From: Serinicoccus hydrothermalis
GTDB taxonomy: Bacteria; Actinomycetota; Actinomycetes; Actinomycetales; Dermatophilaceae
Assembly (NCBI RefSeq): GCF_001685415.1
Contig: NZ_CP014989.1
Span: 1-64,000 of the forward strand
Direction of reading: 5' to 3'
DNA length: 64,000 bases
Shown here piece after piece: positions 48,032 through 57,481 of the stretch. The position numbers and the translations under genes are program-made. How positions within the stretch are numbered: position 1 is the first letter of the stretch; each line of letters opens with the position of its first letter. Below the pieces are notes generated by a model. It saw only the letters and a list, made by a program, of their open reading frames with translations, did not search any database and had not been told where the DNA came from.

Positions 48032-49155
48032 TGGGCTCGACCGTCGACCGCAGCGTCATCCGCGACGCGCACCGCATGGTCGTCAAGGTCGGGTCCTCCT
48101 CGCTGACCGGCCCGGAGGGCGGGCTGGACGGCTTCCGGCTGCAGGCGCTGGCGACCTCGTTGGCGAAGAAGGCGATGTCCGGCACCCAGGTCGTGCTCGT
48201 CTCCTCCGGTGCCATCGCCGCCGGCATGGTGCCGCTCGGCCTGGAGCGCCGACCCAAGGACCTCGCGACGCAGCAGGCGGCCGCGAGCGCGGGCCAGGGC
48301 GCACTGATGGCCGCCTACACCAACGCCTTCACCATGCACGGCGTGCAGGTGGGCCAGGTCCTGCTCACCGCCGACGACATGCACAAGCGCAGCCACTACG
48401 TCAACGCCTCCCGCACCCTCGAGCGGCTGCTCGAGCTGGAGGTGGTGCCGATCATCAACGAGAACGACACCGTGGCCACCGACGAGATCCGCTTCGGGGA
48501 CAACGACCGGCTCGCCGCGCTCGTCGCCCACCTCGTGGACGCCGACGCGCTGGTCCTGCTCTCCGACGTCGACGCGCTCTACACCGGCCATCCAGCCCGC
48601 CCCGGGTCCGAGCGCATCCCGCTCGTGGCGGGGGCCGGGGCGCTGGCCGAGGTCGACGTCTCCCGGGCCGGGTCCTCGGTGGGCACGGGAGGTATGCAGA
48701 CCAAGGTCGCCGCCGCGCAGATGTCGGTGGCCGAGGGCATACCGGTCCTGCTGACCAACGCCGAGCAGGTGCACCAGGCGCTGCTCGGCGAGGACGTGGG
48801 CACCCTCTTCACCCCGGTCGGCACCAAGAGCCCCGCACGTCGGCGCTGGCTCGCGCACGCCAGCAGCGCCACCGGCCGGGTCGTGCTGGACGACGGTGCG
48901 GTCGAGGCCGTGGTGCGGCGCCGCACGTCGTTGCTGCCCGTCGGGATCACCCGGGTCGAGGGCCGCTTCAGCGCGGGTGACACGGTCGACCTCTGCGACC
49001 AGCGCGGCAGCGTCGTGGCCCGCGGGCTCGTCGGCTACGACGCGGACGAGCTCGGCCCGCTCGTCGGGCGCCGGCTGGTGCGTGACTCGGCCCTGCGCTC
49101 CGGCGCACCCGCCCCCCGCCCGGTCGTCCGGCGCGACGACCTCGTCGTCCTCTGA
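48031..49155 (+). CDS. proB: Glutamate 5-kinase
   Basis: First step of proline synthesis, phosphorylating glutamate. 374 aa, the long form with a C-terminal PUA domain (about 285-374). The kinase domain shows [47 protein letters not shown] and [14 protein letters not shown] chose ATG 48031 because the conserved kinase starts about 17 residues later and a promoter overlaps the longer reading. EGIPVLL uses ATA within GGCATACC. Confidence 0.96.
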   Translation: MGSTVDRSVIRDAHRMVVKVGSSSLTGPEGGLDGFRLQALATSLAKKAMSGTQVVLVSSGAIAAGMVPLGLERRPKDLATQQAAASAGQGALMAAYTNAFTMHGVQVGQVLLTADDMHKRSHYVNASRTLERLLELEVVPIINENDTVATDEIRFGDNDRLAALVAHLVDADALVLLSDVDALYTGHPARPGSERIPLVAGAGALAEVDVSRAGSSVGTGGMQTKVAAAQMSVAEGIPVLLTNAEQVHQALLGEDVGTLFTPVGTKSPARRRWLAHASSATGRVVLDDGAVEAVVRRRTSLLPVGITRVEGRFSAGDTVDLCDQRGSVVARGLVGYDADELGPLVGRRLVRDSALRSGAPAPRPVVRRDDLVVL

Positions 49156-49186
49156 CCACCCCCGAGCCCCACCGCAGGAGCAGCCC

Positions 49187-50470
49187 ATGAGCGTCACCAT
49201 CGCCCCCGACGTCACCGAGCAGGTCGCCGAGGTCGCGCGCGCCGCGCGCGTCGCCGCCCGCGAGCTGGCGCTGCTCACCCGCGCGGAGAAGGACGCCGCG
49301 CTGCTCACCCTTGCCGACGCCCTCGACGCGGGCGCGCAGCAGGTCGTCTCCGCCAACGAGGAGGACCTGCAGCGGGGCCAGGACCAGGGCCTGCCCGGCA
49401 ACCTGCTGGACCGGCTCGCCCTCGACGAGGACCGGGTGCGCGCGGTCGCCGACGCCCTGCGCCAGGTGGCGGGCCTGCCCGACCCCGTCGGGGAGGTGGT
49501 GCGCGGCTCCACCCTGGCCAACGGCCTGCAGATCCGCCAGGTGCGGGTGCCGATGGGCGTGGTCGGCATGATCTACGAGGCGCGGCCCAACGTGACCGTC
49601 GACGCCGCCGGGCTGGGGCTCAAGAGCGGCAACGCCGTCATCCTGCGCGGTGGCTCCGCCGCCGCCTCCACCAACGCGGCGCTCGTCTCGGTCCTGCGCG
49701 ACGCCCTCGAGGAGCGGGGGATCAACCCGGACGCGATCAACCTGCTCGCCGAGGGCGGTCGCGACGCGGCCCGCGCCCTCATGACCGCCCGCGGCCTCGT
49801 CGACCTCGTCATCCCGCGCGGCGGCGCGAGCCTCATCCAGACCGTGGTGACCGAGTCCACGGTGCCGGTCATCGAGACCGGCGTCGGCAACTGCCACGTC
49901 TACGTCGACGCGAGCGCGGGCACCGAGATGGCGACGGCGATCGTCACCAACTCCAAGACGCACCGGACCTCGGTCTGCAACGCCGCGGAGTCGCTGCTCG
50001 TGCACCGGGAGGCGGCGCAGCGGGTGCTGCCCCCGATCATGCGCGAGCTCGCGGCGGCGGGCGTGACCGTGCACGGCGACGAGCAGATGCAGCGGTATGC
50101 CGAGGCGGCCGGCGCGGCATACCAGCCGGTGACGGACGAGGACGACGACACCGAGTTCCTCTCCCTGGACATCTCCGCCCGGGTCGTCGACGACCTCGAC
50201 GCGGCGCTCGCGCACATCCAGGAGCACAGCAGCGGGCACACCGAGGCGATCGTCACCGACGACCGCGCCGCCGCCCGCAGGTTCACCACCGAGATCGACG
50301 CCGCAGCGGTGCTCGTCAACGCCTCCACGCGGTTCACCGACGGCGGCGAGTTCGGCTTCGGGGCCGAGATCGGGATCTCGACCCAGAAGCTGCACGCCCG
50401 CGGACCGATGGCGCTGCCCGAGCTCACGACCACCAAGTGGGTCGTCGAGGGCGACGGCCAGGTGCGCTGA
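49187..50470 (+). CDS. proA: Glutamate-5-semialdehyde dehydrogenase
   Basis: Second step of proline synthesis; reduces glutamyl 5-phosphate with NADPH. 427 aa. [27 protein letters not shown] is the cofactor region, and the nucleophilic cysteine lies in [17 protein letters not shown]. The C-terminus has [26 protein letters not shown] precedes the ATG at 49187, 31 bp after proB. Confidence 0.97.
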   Translation: MSVTIAPDVTEQVAEVARAARVAARELALLTRAEKDAALLTLADALDAGAQQVVSANEEDLQRGQDQGLPGNLLDRLALDEDRVRAVADALRQVAGLPDPVGEVVRGSTLANGLQIRQVRVPMGVVGMIYEARPNVTVDAAGLGLKSGNAVILRGGSAAASTNAALVSVLRDALEERGINPDAINLLAEGGRDAARALMTARGLVDLVIPRGGASLIQTVVTESTVPVIETGVGNCHVYVDASAGTEMATAIVTNSKTHRTSVCNAAESLLVHREAAQRVLPPIMRELAAAGVTVHGDEQMQRYAEAAGAAYQPVTDEDDDTEFLSLDISARVVDDLDAALAHIQEHSSGHTEAIVTDDRAAARRFTTEIDAAAVLVNASTRFTDGGEFGFGAEIGISTQKLHARGPMALPELTTTKWVVEGDGQVR

Positions 50471-50507
50471 CACCGACCGGGCCGCGCACGGAGGTAGAGT
50501 GTCGGTC

Positions 50508-50723
50508 ATGTCGTCCGCGCTGTTCTTCGCGGCCGCCGAGGAAGGCGGCCACCACATCGTCAACGAGCTCCCGTTCCCGCCGATCATGTTCGGCGTCTTC
50601 GCGATCCTCGCCTTCGTGCTGCTCCTGACCTTCCTGTGGACCTTCCGCAACACCCTGGCCCTCGACCCGCACGGGGTCGCGGACGGAGCGCACGACCCCG
50701 ACGTGGGTCGAAGCCAGCACTGA
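50508..50723 (+). CDS. Small single-pass membrane protein
   Basis: 71 aa from ATG 50508; GTG 50499 would add three residues and sits closer to GGAGG. A short N-terminal segment with [21 protein letters not shown] leads into one transmembrane helix (about residues 30-50) and a polar C-terminus rich in Asp/His. Similar small proteins with the HHIVNELP block lie at this place, between proA and nadD, in other actinobacteria. Function unknown. Its stop overlaps the nadD start as TGATG. Confidence 0.8.
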   Translation: MSSALFFAAAEEGGHHIVNELPFPPIMFGVFAILAFVLLLTFLWTFRNTLALDPHGVADGAHDPDVGRSQH

Positions 50724-51310
50724 TGCGCCTGGGGGTGATGGGTGGGACCTTCGACCCCATCCACCACGGCCACCTCGTGGCCGCGAGCGAGGCGGCGCAC
50801 CTGCTGGGGCTGGACGAGGTGGTCTTCGTGCCGACCGGTCAGCCCTACCGCAAGGACGCCAGCGAGGTCACCGATGCCGAGCACCGCTACCTCATGACCG
50901 TCATCGCGACGGCGTCCAACCCCACCTTCACCGTGAGCCGGGTGGACGTCGACCGGGAGGGACCGACATACACCCTCGACACGCTGCGGGACCTGCACGC
51001 GGAGCGGCCGGAGGACGAGCTGTTCTTCATCACCGGCGCCGACGCGCTCGCCCAGATCCTGTCCTGGAAGGGCGTGGACGAGCTCTGGGACCTCGCGCAC
51101 TTCGTGGGCGTGACCCGGCCCGGGCACGTCCTCACCGACGCCGGGCTGCCCGAGGACAAGGTGACCCTGCTCGAGGTGCCGGCCATGGCGATCAGCTCCA
51201 CCGGGTGCCGGGAGCGCACCGCGGGCGGCGACCCGGTCTGGTATCTCGTGCCGGACGGCGTCGTCCAGTACATCGGCAAGTACGACCTCTACCGGAAGGA
51301 CCCTGAGTGA
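50723..51310 (+). CDS. nadD: Nicotinate-nucleotide adenylyltransferase
   Basis: Makes deamido-NAD from nicotinate mononucleotide and ATP. 195 aa. The nucleotidyltransferase motif is [12 protein letters not shown] at residues 7-18; [28 protein letters not shown] and the ISST motif near residue 158 complete the family pattern. The ATG overlaps the previous stop, and its own stop overlaps rsfS as GTGA. Confidence 0.95.
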   Translation: MRLGVMGGTFDPIHHGHLVAASEAAHLLGLDEVVFVPTGQPYRKDASEVTDAEHRYLMTVIATASNPTFTVSRVDVDREGPTYTLDTLRDLHAERPEDELFFITGADALAQILSWKGVDELWDLAHFVGVTRPGHVLTDAGLPEDKVTLLEVPAMAISSTGCRERTAGGDPVWYLVPDGVVQYIGKYDLYRKDPE

Positions 51311-51687
51311 GGGCCACCCAGCGCGCGATCGAGCTCGCCCGGGCCGCCGCCGCGGCGGCGCAGGACAAGCTGGCGCAGGACGTCGTCGGGCTCGACGTCT
51401 CCGGCCAGCTCGCCCTGACCGACGTCTTCGTCATCGCCTCGGCGCCCAACGAGCGGCAGGTCGGCGCTGTCGTCGACGCCGTGGAGGAGCGGCTGCTGCA
51501 GCTGGGCGCCAAGCCGCTGCGCCGCGAGGGGCAGCACGAGGGCCGCTGGGTCCTGCTCGACTTCAGCGACATCGTCGTGCACGTCATGCACGCCGAGGAC
51601 CGTGAGTTCTACGCGCTGGAGCGGCTCTGGAAGGACTGCCCGCCGGTCCTGCTGCCCGAGGCCGGGTCCCCGGCGGCGGAGTCCTGA
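51307..51687 (+). CDS. rsfS: Ribosomal silencing factor RsfS
   Basis: Binds L14 on the 50S subunit and blocks subunit joining during starvation. 126 aa. Family blocks are [42 protein letters not shown] and [17 protein letters not shown] start overlapping the nadD stop; coupled to nadD as in most bacteria. Confidence 0.95.
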   Translation: MRATQRAIELARAAAAAAQDKLAQDVVGLDVSGQLALTDVFVIASAPNERQVGAVVDAVEERLLQLGAKPLRREGQHEGRWVLLDFSDIVVHVMHAEDREFYALERLWKDCPPVLLPEAGSPAAES

Positions 51688-51692
51688 GGGGT

Positions 51693-52340
51693 ATGCGTCG
51701 GGTCATCGTCTGGCGGCACGGTGAGACCGAGCACAACGCGGGGGGCATCTTCCAGGGTCAGCTCGACACCGAGCTCTCGGACCGTGGCCGGGCCCAGGCC
51801 GAGCGCGCCGCGTGCGCCCTCGCCGAGCGGGGCGCCACCCGGCTCGTGGCCTCCGACCTCACCCGGGCGAGGCAGACGGCCGACGTCCTGGCCGCGCGGA
51901 CCGGGCTGAGCGTCGAGCCGGAGCCGCGGCTGCGCGAGATCCACGTCGGCCGCTGGCAGGGGCTCACCCACGCCGAGGTGCTCGCCGCCTACCCCGAGGC
52001 GCAGCAGGCGCTGGAGCGCGGCGAGGACGTCGTGCGCGGTGAGACGGGGGAGCGGGTCGCGGACGTCGCCACCCGCGCCCGTGCGGCCTTCGAGGACGTC
52101 GTCGACGACCTCCCCGAGGACGGCGTCGCCGTCCTGGCCTCGCACGGGCTCGCCACGCGCGCCCTCGTCTGCGCCGTGGTCGGCCTCGACTTCCAGCAGG
52201 CCTCCCGGGCCCTGGTCGGGCTGCGCAACTGCCACTGGGCCGAGCTCGTGGAGCACCGCACCGGATGGCGCCTGGAGGCCTGGAACGTCGGCGTCCCGGA
52301 CACCGAAGAGATCGGCACCATCGCCTCTCCCGTGCCCTGA
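51693..52340 (+). CDS. Histidine phosphatase family protein (phosphoglycerate mutase-like)
   Basis: 215 aa. The phosphohistidine motif is RHGETEHN at about residues 8-15; the second catalytic His lies in LASHGLATRAL. REIHVGRWQGLTHAEV is common in 2,3-bisphosphoglycerate-independent-type family members acting as phosphatases. The substrate is not known; a glucosyl-3-phosphoglycerate or broad phosphatase role is possible. The ATG lies in GGGGTATGCG, so the dispersed word overlaps start and ribosome site. Confidence 0.88.
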   Translation: MRRVIVWRHGETEHNAGGIFQGQLDTELSDRGRAQAERAACALAERGATRLVASDLTRARQTADVLAARTGLSVEPEPRLREIHVGRWQGLTHAEVLAAYPEAQQALERGEDVVRGETGERVADVATRARAAFEDVVDDLPEDGVAVLASHGLATRALVCAVVGLDFQQASRALVGLRNCHWAELVEHRTGWRLEAWNVGVPDTEEIGTIASPVP

Positions 52341-52346
52341 GCGAAT

Positions 52347-52376
52347 TTGGCGATTGCCGAGCCCGCTGGGTAAAGT
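52347..52376 (+). promoter_or_regulatory. tRNA-Ala promoter
   Basis: TTGGCG at 52347-52352 and TAAAGT at 52371-52376, separated by 18 bp, placed 24 bp before the tRNA. The expected start site is near 52383, leaving a short leader to be removed by RNase P. Confidence 0.6.
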
Positions 52377-52400
52377 GATCCAGTCCTCACGGGGCATCCC

Positions 52401-52475
<75 letters not shown>

Positions 52476-52481
52476 GGACGA

Positions 52482-52513
52482 GCGGGCCGGACACCATCAG
52501 GTGTCCGGCCCGC
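52482..52513 (+). terminator. Terminator of the tRNA-Ala gene
   Basis: Perfect 14-bp stem, GCGGGCCGGACACC at 52482-52495 and its complement at 52500-52513, loop ATCA. It starts nine bases after the tRNA. Confidence 0.85.
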
Positions 52514-52533
52514 ACGCATGAGAGGAGGGGCCG

Positions 52534-53748
52534 GTGTCGCAGCAGGACAGCCACTTCCGGCTGCGGGACATCGCGCTCCCGGCCTTCGCCCCCAGCGTCG
52601 TCAACGCCGTCGGCCTCGGCGCCGTCACCCCGGTGCTCGCGCTGCACGCGCGCGACCTCGGCGCGAGCGTCGGGCAGGCCGCCCTCGTCGTCGCGGTGCT
52701 CGGGCTGGGCAGCCTGCTCGGGTCGTTGCCCGCAGGGGCGCTGGTGGCTCGGATCGGCGAGCGCCGGGCGCTCATCCTGGCGGGACTCGTCGACGCGGTG
52801 ACCATGGCCGTCGCCGCGCTCGCGCCGACGCTGGGGGTGCTCGCGGCGGCTGTGCTGGTGAGCGGGAGCGCGTGGAGCGTCTTCCTGCTGGCGCGGCAGG
52901 GCTTCCTCATCGTCGTGGCACCGGTGCACCTGCGCGCCCGGGCGATGTCCACGCTCGGGGGGAGCCACCGGATCGGGGGCTTCGTCGGCCCGGTCCTCGG
53001 CGGGGTGCTCATCGGGGCCACCGGCCACGTGTCGTCGGTCTTCTGGCTCGCCGCGGTGATGGCCCTCCTGGCGGCCCTCGTCGTCCGGCTCTCGCCCGAC
53101 CTCACCGCCGGGGTGGAGCGGAGCCGTGGCGCGGACGAACCGGCCCCGGGCCGCGTGCTGACGGTGATCTGGCGGCACCGGCGCACCCTCGCCTCCGTCG
53201 GGAGCGCGGTGGTGGTGATCTCCGGGGCCCGCGCCCTGCGGATCACCCTGCTTCCCCTGTGGGCCGAGTCGATCGGCATCTCCGCCGCGACGACCTCGCT
53301 CGTCTTCGGCCTCGCCGCCTTCCTGGAGATCCTGCTGTTCTACCCGGCCGGCTGGGTCATGGACCGCTTCGGGCGCAGGGTCGTCGCGGTGACCGTGGTG
53401 CTGCTCATCGGGGCCGGGGTGCTCCTCCTCCCGCTGAGCTCCGGGGTCACCGCCTTCACCGCCCTCGCCCTGCTCATGGCGGTCGGCAACGGTCTGGGCT
53501 CGGGCATCGTCATGACCCTCGGCGCCGACACCGCCCCGGCCCGGGACCGGGCGCAGTACCTCGGCGGGTTCCGTCTCGCCGGGGACATCGGCGGCTCGGG
53601 CACCCCGCTGCTGCTCTCGGGCCTGACTTTCCTCGCCCCGCTCGCTGTCGCCTGCACCGTCGCGGGGACGGTATGCCTGCTCGGCGCGGCCTGGGTGGCG
53701 CACCGGGTCGGTCGGATCGACCGGCACCGGAGGGCCGCGTCGGGCTGA
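52534..53748 (+). CDS. MFS transporter (drug exporter-like)
   Basis: 404 aa with about 12 helices. Loop 2-3 motif is LPAGALVARIGERRALILAG, like the MFS motif A; helix 5 region has GGSHRIGGFVGPVLGGVLIG and the matching loop 8-9 motif is GWVMDRFGRR. This pattern fits proton-coupled exporters of the DHA1 type. Substrate unknown. GTG start at 52534 preceded by GAGGAGG three to eight bases upstream; it stands after the tRNA terminator. Confidence 0.88.
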   Translation: MSQQDSHFRLRDIALPAFAPSVVNAVGLGAVTPVLALHARDLGASVGQAALVVAVLGLGSLLGSLPAGALVARIGERRALILAGLVDAVTMAVAALAPTLGVLAAAVLVSGSAWSVFLLARQGFLIVVAPVHLRARAMSTLGGSHRIGGFVGPVLGGVLIGATGHVSSVFWLAAVMALLAALVVRLSPDLTAGVERSRGADEPAPGRVLTVIWRHRRTLASVGSAVVVISGARALRITLLPLWAESIGISAATTSLVFGLAAFLEILLFYPAGWVMDRFGRRVVAVTVVLLIGAGVLLLPLSSGVTAFTALALLMAVGNGLGSGIVMTLGADTAPARDRAQYLGGFRLAGDIGGSGTPLLLSGLTFLAPLAVACTVAGTVCLLGAAWVAHRVGRIDRHRRAASG

Positions 53749-53757
53749 GGCCCCGGC

Positions 53758-54153
53758 TCACAGCTCCGGGTAGTGCCCCCGGACCTCGGCGACGACACGC
53801 TCGAAGACGGCCTCGTCGAGCTGTGCGCCGGTCCGCCGCACGGCCTCCCGGTCCAGCCGCAGGAGGCGGTTGACCCGGGCCTCGCTGGGTCGGCGTCGCT
53901 CGTCCCAGGCACCGGAGCCGATGTCGGTCCACAGCCGCCCGGCCCCGGCCTCCTGAGCGGCGTCCCGGTCGTGGTCCTGGCCGGTGAGCGGCAGCGCGAG
54001 CAGCCGCGGCCCCTCGCGCCCGATGACCAGCACCGGCCGGTCCTTGCCCCGGGAGGCGTCCTCCTCGTAGGGCACCCAGGCCCAGACCACCTCGCCTGGA
54101 TCGGCCCGGTCGTCCGCCACCGGGGCATACCCGAGGCGTGGTCGGTCCTCCAT
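53758..54153 (-). CDS. PemK/MazF-like protein without a visible antitoxin
   Basis: 131 aa. The N-terminal half has [26 protein letters not shown], matching the PemK/MazF fold (GDIVWV...KRRPVLV...), and [14 protein letters not shown], which corresponds to the second strand with the conserved polar residues. MazF members cleave RNA; the usual catalytic Arg and Thr are plausible here but not certain. No antitoxin gene lies upstream (the 133 bp before it form a divergent promoter region) or downstream. ATG at 54153. It could be a domesticated or solitary family member rather than an active toxin. Confidence 0.8.
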   Translation of the reverse strand: MEDRPRLGYAPVADDRADPGEVVWAWVPYEEDASRGKDRPVLVIGREGPRLLALPLTGQDHDRDAAQEAGAGRLWTDIGSGAWDERRRPSEARVNRLLRLDREAVRRTGAQLDEAVFERVVAEVRGHYPEL

Positions 54154-54222
54154 GGTGCGCACCCTACCGGCGCATCCGGACGGCCTCGGGCCCGTCGCCA
54201 GCGCGACGGGTCGGTCATGGGC

Positions 54223-54228
54223 TACAGT
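54223..54228 (+). promoter_or_regulatory. Possible -10 element of the permease gene
   Basis: TACAGT, 59 bp before the GTG start of the lactate/glycolate permease, in the gap that separates it from the divergent PemK-like gene. No clear -35 is seen. Confidence 0.35.
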
Positions 54229-54286
54229 GCGCCCAGGTGACGGCGTGCCGAGGAGGGGGCGTCGCCCTGCGAGGAGAGGTGTCGAC

Positions 54287-56086
54287 GTGGACAACCTGGC
54301 TGTGCTGAGCCTGCTGGCGATCTCGCCGATCGTCGTCGTGGGGGTCCTCCTCGCCGGGTTGCGGTGGCCGGCGAAGCTGGCCATGCCGGTGGGGTATGCC
54401 GTGACTGTCGTCATCGCGCTCGTGGTCTGGCAGATGCGCCCCACCGCCGTCGTCGCGGCGACGCTCGAGGGCTTCATCATCGCGGTCACGCTGCTCTACA
54501 TCGTCTTCGGCGCCCTACTGCTCCTGGCGACCGTCATCTCCAGCGGGGCGATGGCCACCATCCGCTCCGGGTTCACCGCGATCTCCCCGGACCGCCGGGT
54601 GCAGGCCATCATCATCGGCTGGCTCTTCGGGTCCTTCCTCGAGGGCGCCTCGGGCTTCGGCACCCCCGCCGCGGTCGTCGCCCCGCTGCTCCTGGCGCTG
54701 GGCTTCCCCGCGATGGCGGCGGTCATGGTCGGCCTCATCATCCAGTCGACGCCGGTCTCCTTCGGGGCGGTCGGCACCCCGATCATCGTGGGGGTGGGCA
54801 CCGGCCTGCAGGGCGGTGCCGGGGTGGAGCAGCGCGCCGGCGAGCTGGGTCTGGACTACGACGGGCTCATCGCCGAGATCGGCTTCCAGGTGGCGGCGAT
54901 CCATGCGGTCGTCGGACTGCTCGTGCCGCTGCTCATCGCGGTCTTCCTCACCGGGTTCTTCGGCGAGCGACGCAGCTTCGCCGAGGGGCTGAAGGTGTGG
55001 CCCTTCGCCCTCTACGCCTCGGTCGCGATGACCATCCCCTCGGTGCTCGTCGCGCGCTTCTTCGGCCCCGAGTTCCCCTCGCTCCTCGGCGGACTCGCGG
55101 GGCTGGCGCTGGTGATGTTCACCTCCTCGCGCGGCTTCCTCATGCCACGACCGGAGGACACCTTCGACTTCGGCCCGCGCTCGAGCTGGCAGGAGCGCTG
55201 GATGGGGACCGTCGACACCGACCACCTCGGCGACCTCGACACCCGCCGCATGGGCATCGTGACCGCGTGGATGCCCTACGTCCTCATCGCCGTGCTGCTC
55301 CTGGCCACGCGTCTCATCGAGCCGCTCACCGCCGCCCTGCGCTCGGAGAACCCCGTCGTCACCCTGCCCTTCAACGACATCCTCGGCACCGGCATCTCGA
55401 CCACCTGGCAGTGGCTCTACAGCCCCGGGACGGTCTTCATCCTCACCTGCCTGCTGACCTACGCCCTGCACCGGATGAGCGGGCAGCAGATCCGGGAGAC
55501 CTGGTCGGTCGCCGGCCGGCAGATCCTCGGCACCGGCGTCGCCCTGCTCTTCGCGGTGCCGCTCGTGCGGCTGCTCATCCGCTCGGGCGCCGAGTTCACC
55601 GACTCCGGGCTCGCCTCGATGCCGGTCACGCTGGCCGAGGGTGCCGCGGCGGTGGCCGGGTCCAACTGGCCGCTGGTCGCGCCCTGGATCGGTGCGCTGG
55701 GCGCCTTCGTCGCGGGCTCCAACACGGTGAGCAACCTCACCTTCTCGCTGTTCCAGTTCGCGACCGGCGAGCAGATCGGGGTCCCGCCGGAGAGCGTCGT
55801 CGCCGCGCAGGCGGTCGGCGGGGCCGGCGGCAACCCGGTGGCCATCCACAACATCGTCGCCGCCTCGGCGACGGTGGGTCTGCTCGGCCGGGAGGGCGAC
55901 CTCATCCGCAAGACCGCGCTCGTCACGGCCTTCTACTGCCTCGCCGCCGGCGCGCTGAGCTACCTGGCGATCTACGGCATCGGGTTCAACCTCGGCCTGC
56001 TGCAGCTCGTGGCGCTCATCGCCCTGCTCGTGGGCCTCGCCGTCTGGGCGCGGCGCCGCGACGCGCGCACCCTCGTGACGACCTGA
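54287..56086 (+). CDS. L-lactate/glycolate permease (LctP/GlcA family)
   Basis: Membrane carrier of 599 aa with about 13 helices that imports 2-hydroxy monocarboxylates with protons. Family blocks: [44 protein letters not shown], and [23 protein letters not shown] with [19 protein letters not shown]. The family includes both LctP (lactate) and GlcA (glycolate). Because it is convergent with glcD-glcE-glcF and malate synthase, glycolate import is the better guess, though lactate remains possible. GTG 54287 is preceded by GAGGAG ten bases upstream. Confidence 0.93.
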   Translation: MDNLAVLSLLAISPIVVVGVLLAGLRWPAKLAMPVGYAVTVVIALVVWQMRPTAVVAATLEGFIIAVTLLYIVFGALLLLATVISSGAMATIRSGFTAISPDRRVQAIIIGWLFGSFLEGASGFGTPAAVVAPLLLALGFPAMAAVMVGLIIQSTPVSFGAVGTPIIVGVGTGLQGGAGVEQRAGELGLDYDGLIAEIGFQVAAIHAVVGLLVPLLIAVFLTGFFGERRSFAEGLKVWPFALYASVAMTIPSVLVARFFGPEFPSLLGGLAGLALVMFTSSRGFLMPRPEDTFDFGPRSSWQERWMGTVDTDHLGDLDTRRMGIVTAWMPYVLIAVLLLATRLIEPLTAALRSENPVVTLPFNDILGTGISTTWQWLYSPGTVFILTCLLTYALHRMSGQQIRETWSVAGRQILGTGVALLFAVPLVRLLIRSGAEFTDSGLASMPVTLAEGAAAVAGSNWPLVAPWIGALGAFVAGSNTVSNLTFSLFQFATGEQIGVPPESVVAAQAVGGAGGNPVAIHNIVAASATVGLLGREGDLIRKTALVTAFYCLAAGALSYLAIYGIGFNLGLLQLVALIALLVGLAVWARRRDARTLVTT

Positions 56087-56090
56087 GCGG

Positions 56091-56107
56091 CCCGGCGCGG
56101 CGCCGGG
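56091..56107. terminator. Convergent terminator between permease and glcF
   Basis: CCCGGCG-cgg-CGCCGGG fills the 21 bp between the two convergent stop codons and can end transcripts from both sides. Confidence 0.6.
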
Positions 56108-57481
56108 TCAGCCCACCGGCACTCCCCGGATTGAGGCGTCCAGCAGCGTCGCGGTGTGCACGAAGGGCAGCGCCCGCCCGGCCCGCTCCAGCGCCTGCGT
56201 GATCTGCATGAGGCAGCCCGGGTTGGCGGTGACGAGCAGCTCGGCCCCGGTGCGCAGGATCGAGGCCGCCTTGCGGTCGCCGAGCTCGGTCGCCGGTTCC
56301 GGGTTGAGGATGTTGTAGACCCCCGCGGACCCGCAGCAGATCTCGCCGTCGGGGATCTCGACGAGGTCCACGCCCGGTATGCCGCGCAGCAGCTCGCGCG
56401 GCGCGCTCACCACGCCCTGGGCGTGCCGCAGGTGGCAGGCGTCGTGGTAGGCGACGGTGACCGCCTCCCCCTCGCCGCCCAGCGGGTGACGCTGCGCGAC
56501 CGGGCCCAGCTCGTGGAGGAACTCGGCCAGGTCGCGCACCCGCTCGCTGAACGCGCGGGCGCGGTCGGCATACGCCGGGTCGTCGGCCAGCAGGTGCACG
56601 TAGTCCTTCATCGTCGAGCCGCAGCCCGCCGAGTTGACCACCACGGTCTCGACCCCCGACTCCTCGAAGGTGTCGATGAGGCGGCGGGCGAAGGCCATGC
56701 CCTCCCCCTCGCGGCCGGTGTGGACCGAGAGGGCGCCGCAGCAGCCCTGCCGCGCGGGCGCGATCACCTCGCACCCCTCGGCGGCGAGCACCCGGGCGGT
56801 CGCGGCGTTGACGTCGCCGAAGAACTCCCGCTGCACGCAGCCGGTGAGCATGCCGACCACCGCGCGCCGGGTCCCGACCGCCGGGGTGCGCTCCGGCACG
56901 GAGACGCGGGGACCGAGCGGGGGAGCCAGGGACTGCATGACCTCCAGCTCGGGGCTGACCCGGCCCACGAGGCCGCTGCGCCGCACGAGACCCAGCGCCC
57001 CGGTGCGCTGGGCGGCGCGCAGCGGACCGCGCAGCGCCCGCAGCCGGGCGGGGTAGGGGAAGAGGGAGAAGATGAGCGAGCGCAGCGCCCGGTCCCGGCG
57101 GGGCCGGGTGACGCGCCGCTCCACCTGCGCCCGCGTGGTCTCCAGGATGCGGTCGTACTGCACGCCGGAGGGGCAGCTGGTCACGCAGGCCATGCACCCC
57201 AGGCAGGCGTCCAGGTGGCCCACCGTCGCCGCCGTGAGCGGCGCGCCCTCGGCGGCGGCCCGGATCTGGTCGATGCGGCCGCGCGGGCTGTCCATCTCCT
57301 CGCCCCACAGCTGGTAGGTCGGGCACGTGGTGAGGCAGAAGCCGCAGTGCACGCAGTCGTCGAGCAGCTCCGGGCTCGGCGGCCGCAGCGCGTCGAAGGC
57401 AGGCTCGGCCAGTACCGCGGACACACCGCTCGCGCCGCGGACCCGGGGCATACCCAGGTGGATGTTGCGTCCGGAGCTCAT
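56108..57481 (-). CDS. glcF: Glycolate oxidase iron-sulfur subunit
   Basis: 457 aa. Two [4Fe-4S] ferredoxin motifs: CVHCGFCLTTCPTY (about residue 44) and CLGCMACVTSCPSG (about 92). Two cysteine-rich CCG domains follow, with GCCGALSVHTG, HDACHLRHAQG, CCGSAGVYN and NPGCLMQI. It takes electrons from the flavin subunits to the quinone pool at the membrane. Last of three genes each overlapping the next as TGATG, so GlcD, GlcE and GlcF are made in equal amounts. Confidence 0.93.
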   Translation of the reverse strand: MSSGRNIHLGMPRVRGASGVSAVLAEPAFDALRPPSPELLDDCVHCGFCLTTCPTYQLWGEEMDSPRGRIDQIRAAAEGAPLTAATVGHLDACLGCMACVTSCPSGVQYDRILETTRAQVERRVTRPRRDRALRSLIFSLFPYPARLRALRGPLRAAQRTGALGLVRRSGLVGRVSPELEVMQSLAPPLGPRVSVPERTPAVGTRRAVVGMLTGCVQREFFGDVNAATARVLAAEGCEVIAPARQGCCGALSVHTGREGEGMAFARRLIDTFEESGVETVVVNSAGCGSTMKDYVHLLADDPAYADRARAFSERVRDLAEFLHELGPVAQRHPLGGEGEAVTVAYHDACHLRHAQGVVSAPRELLRGIPGVDLVEIPDGEICCGSAGVYNILNPEPATELGDRKAASILRTGAELLVTANPGCLMQITQALERAGRALPFVHTATLLDASIRGVPVG

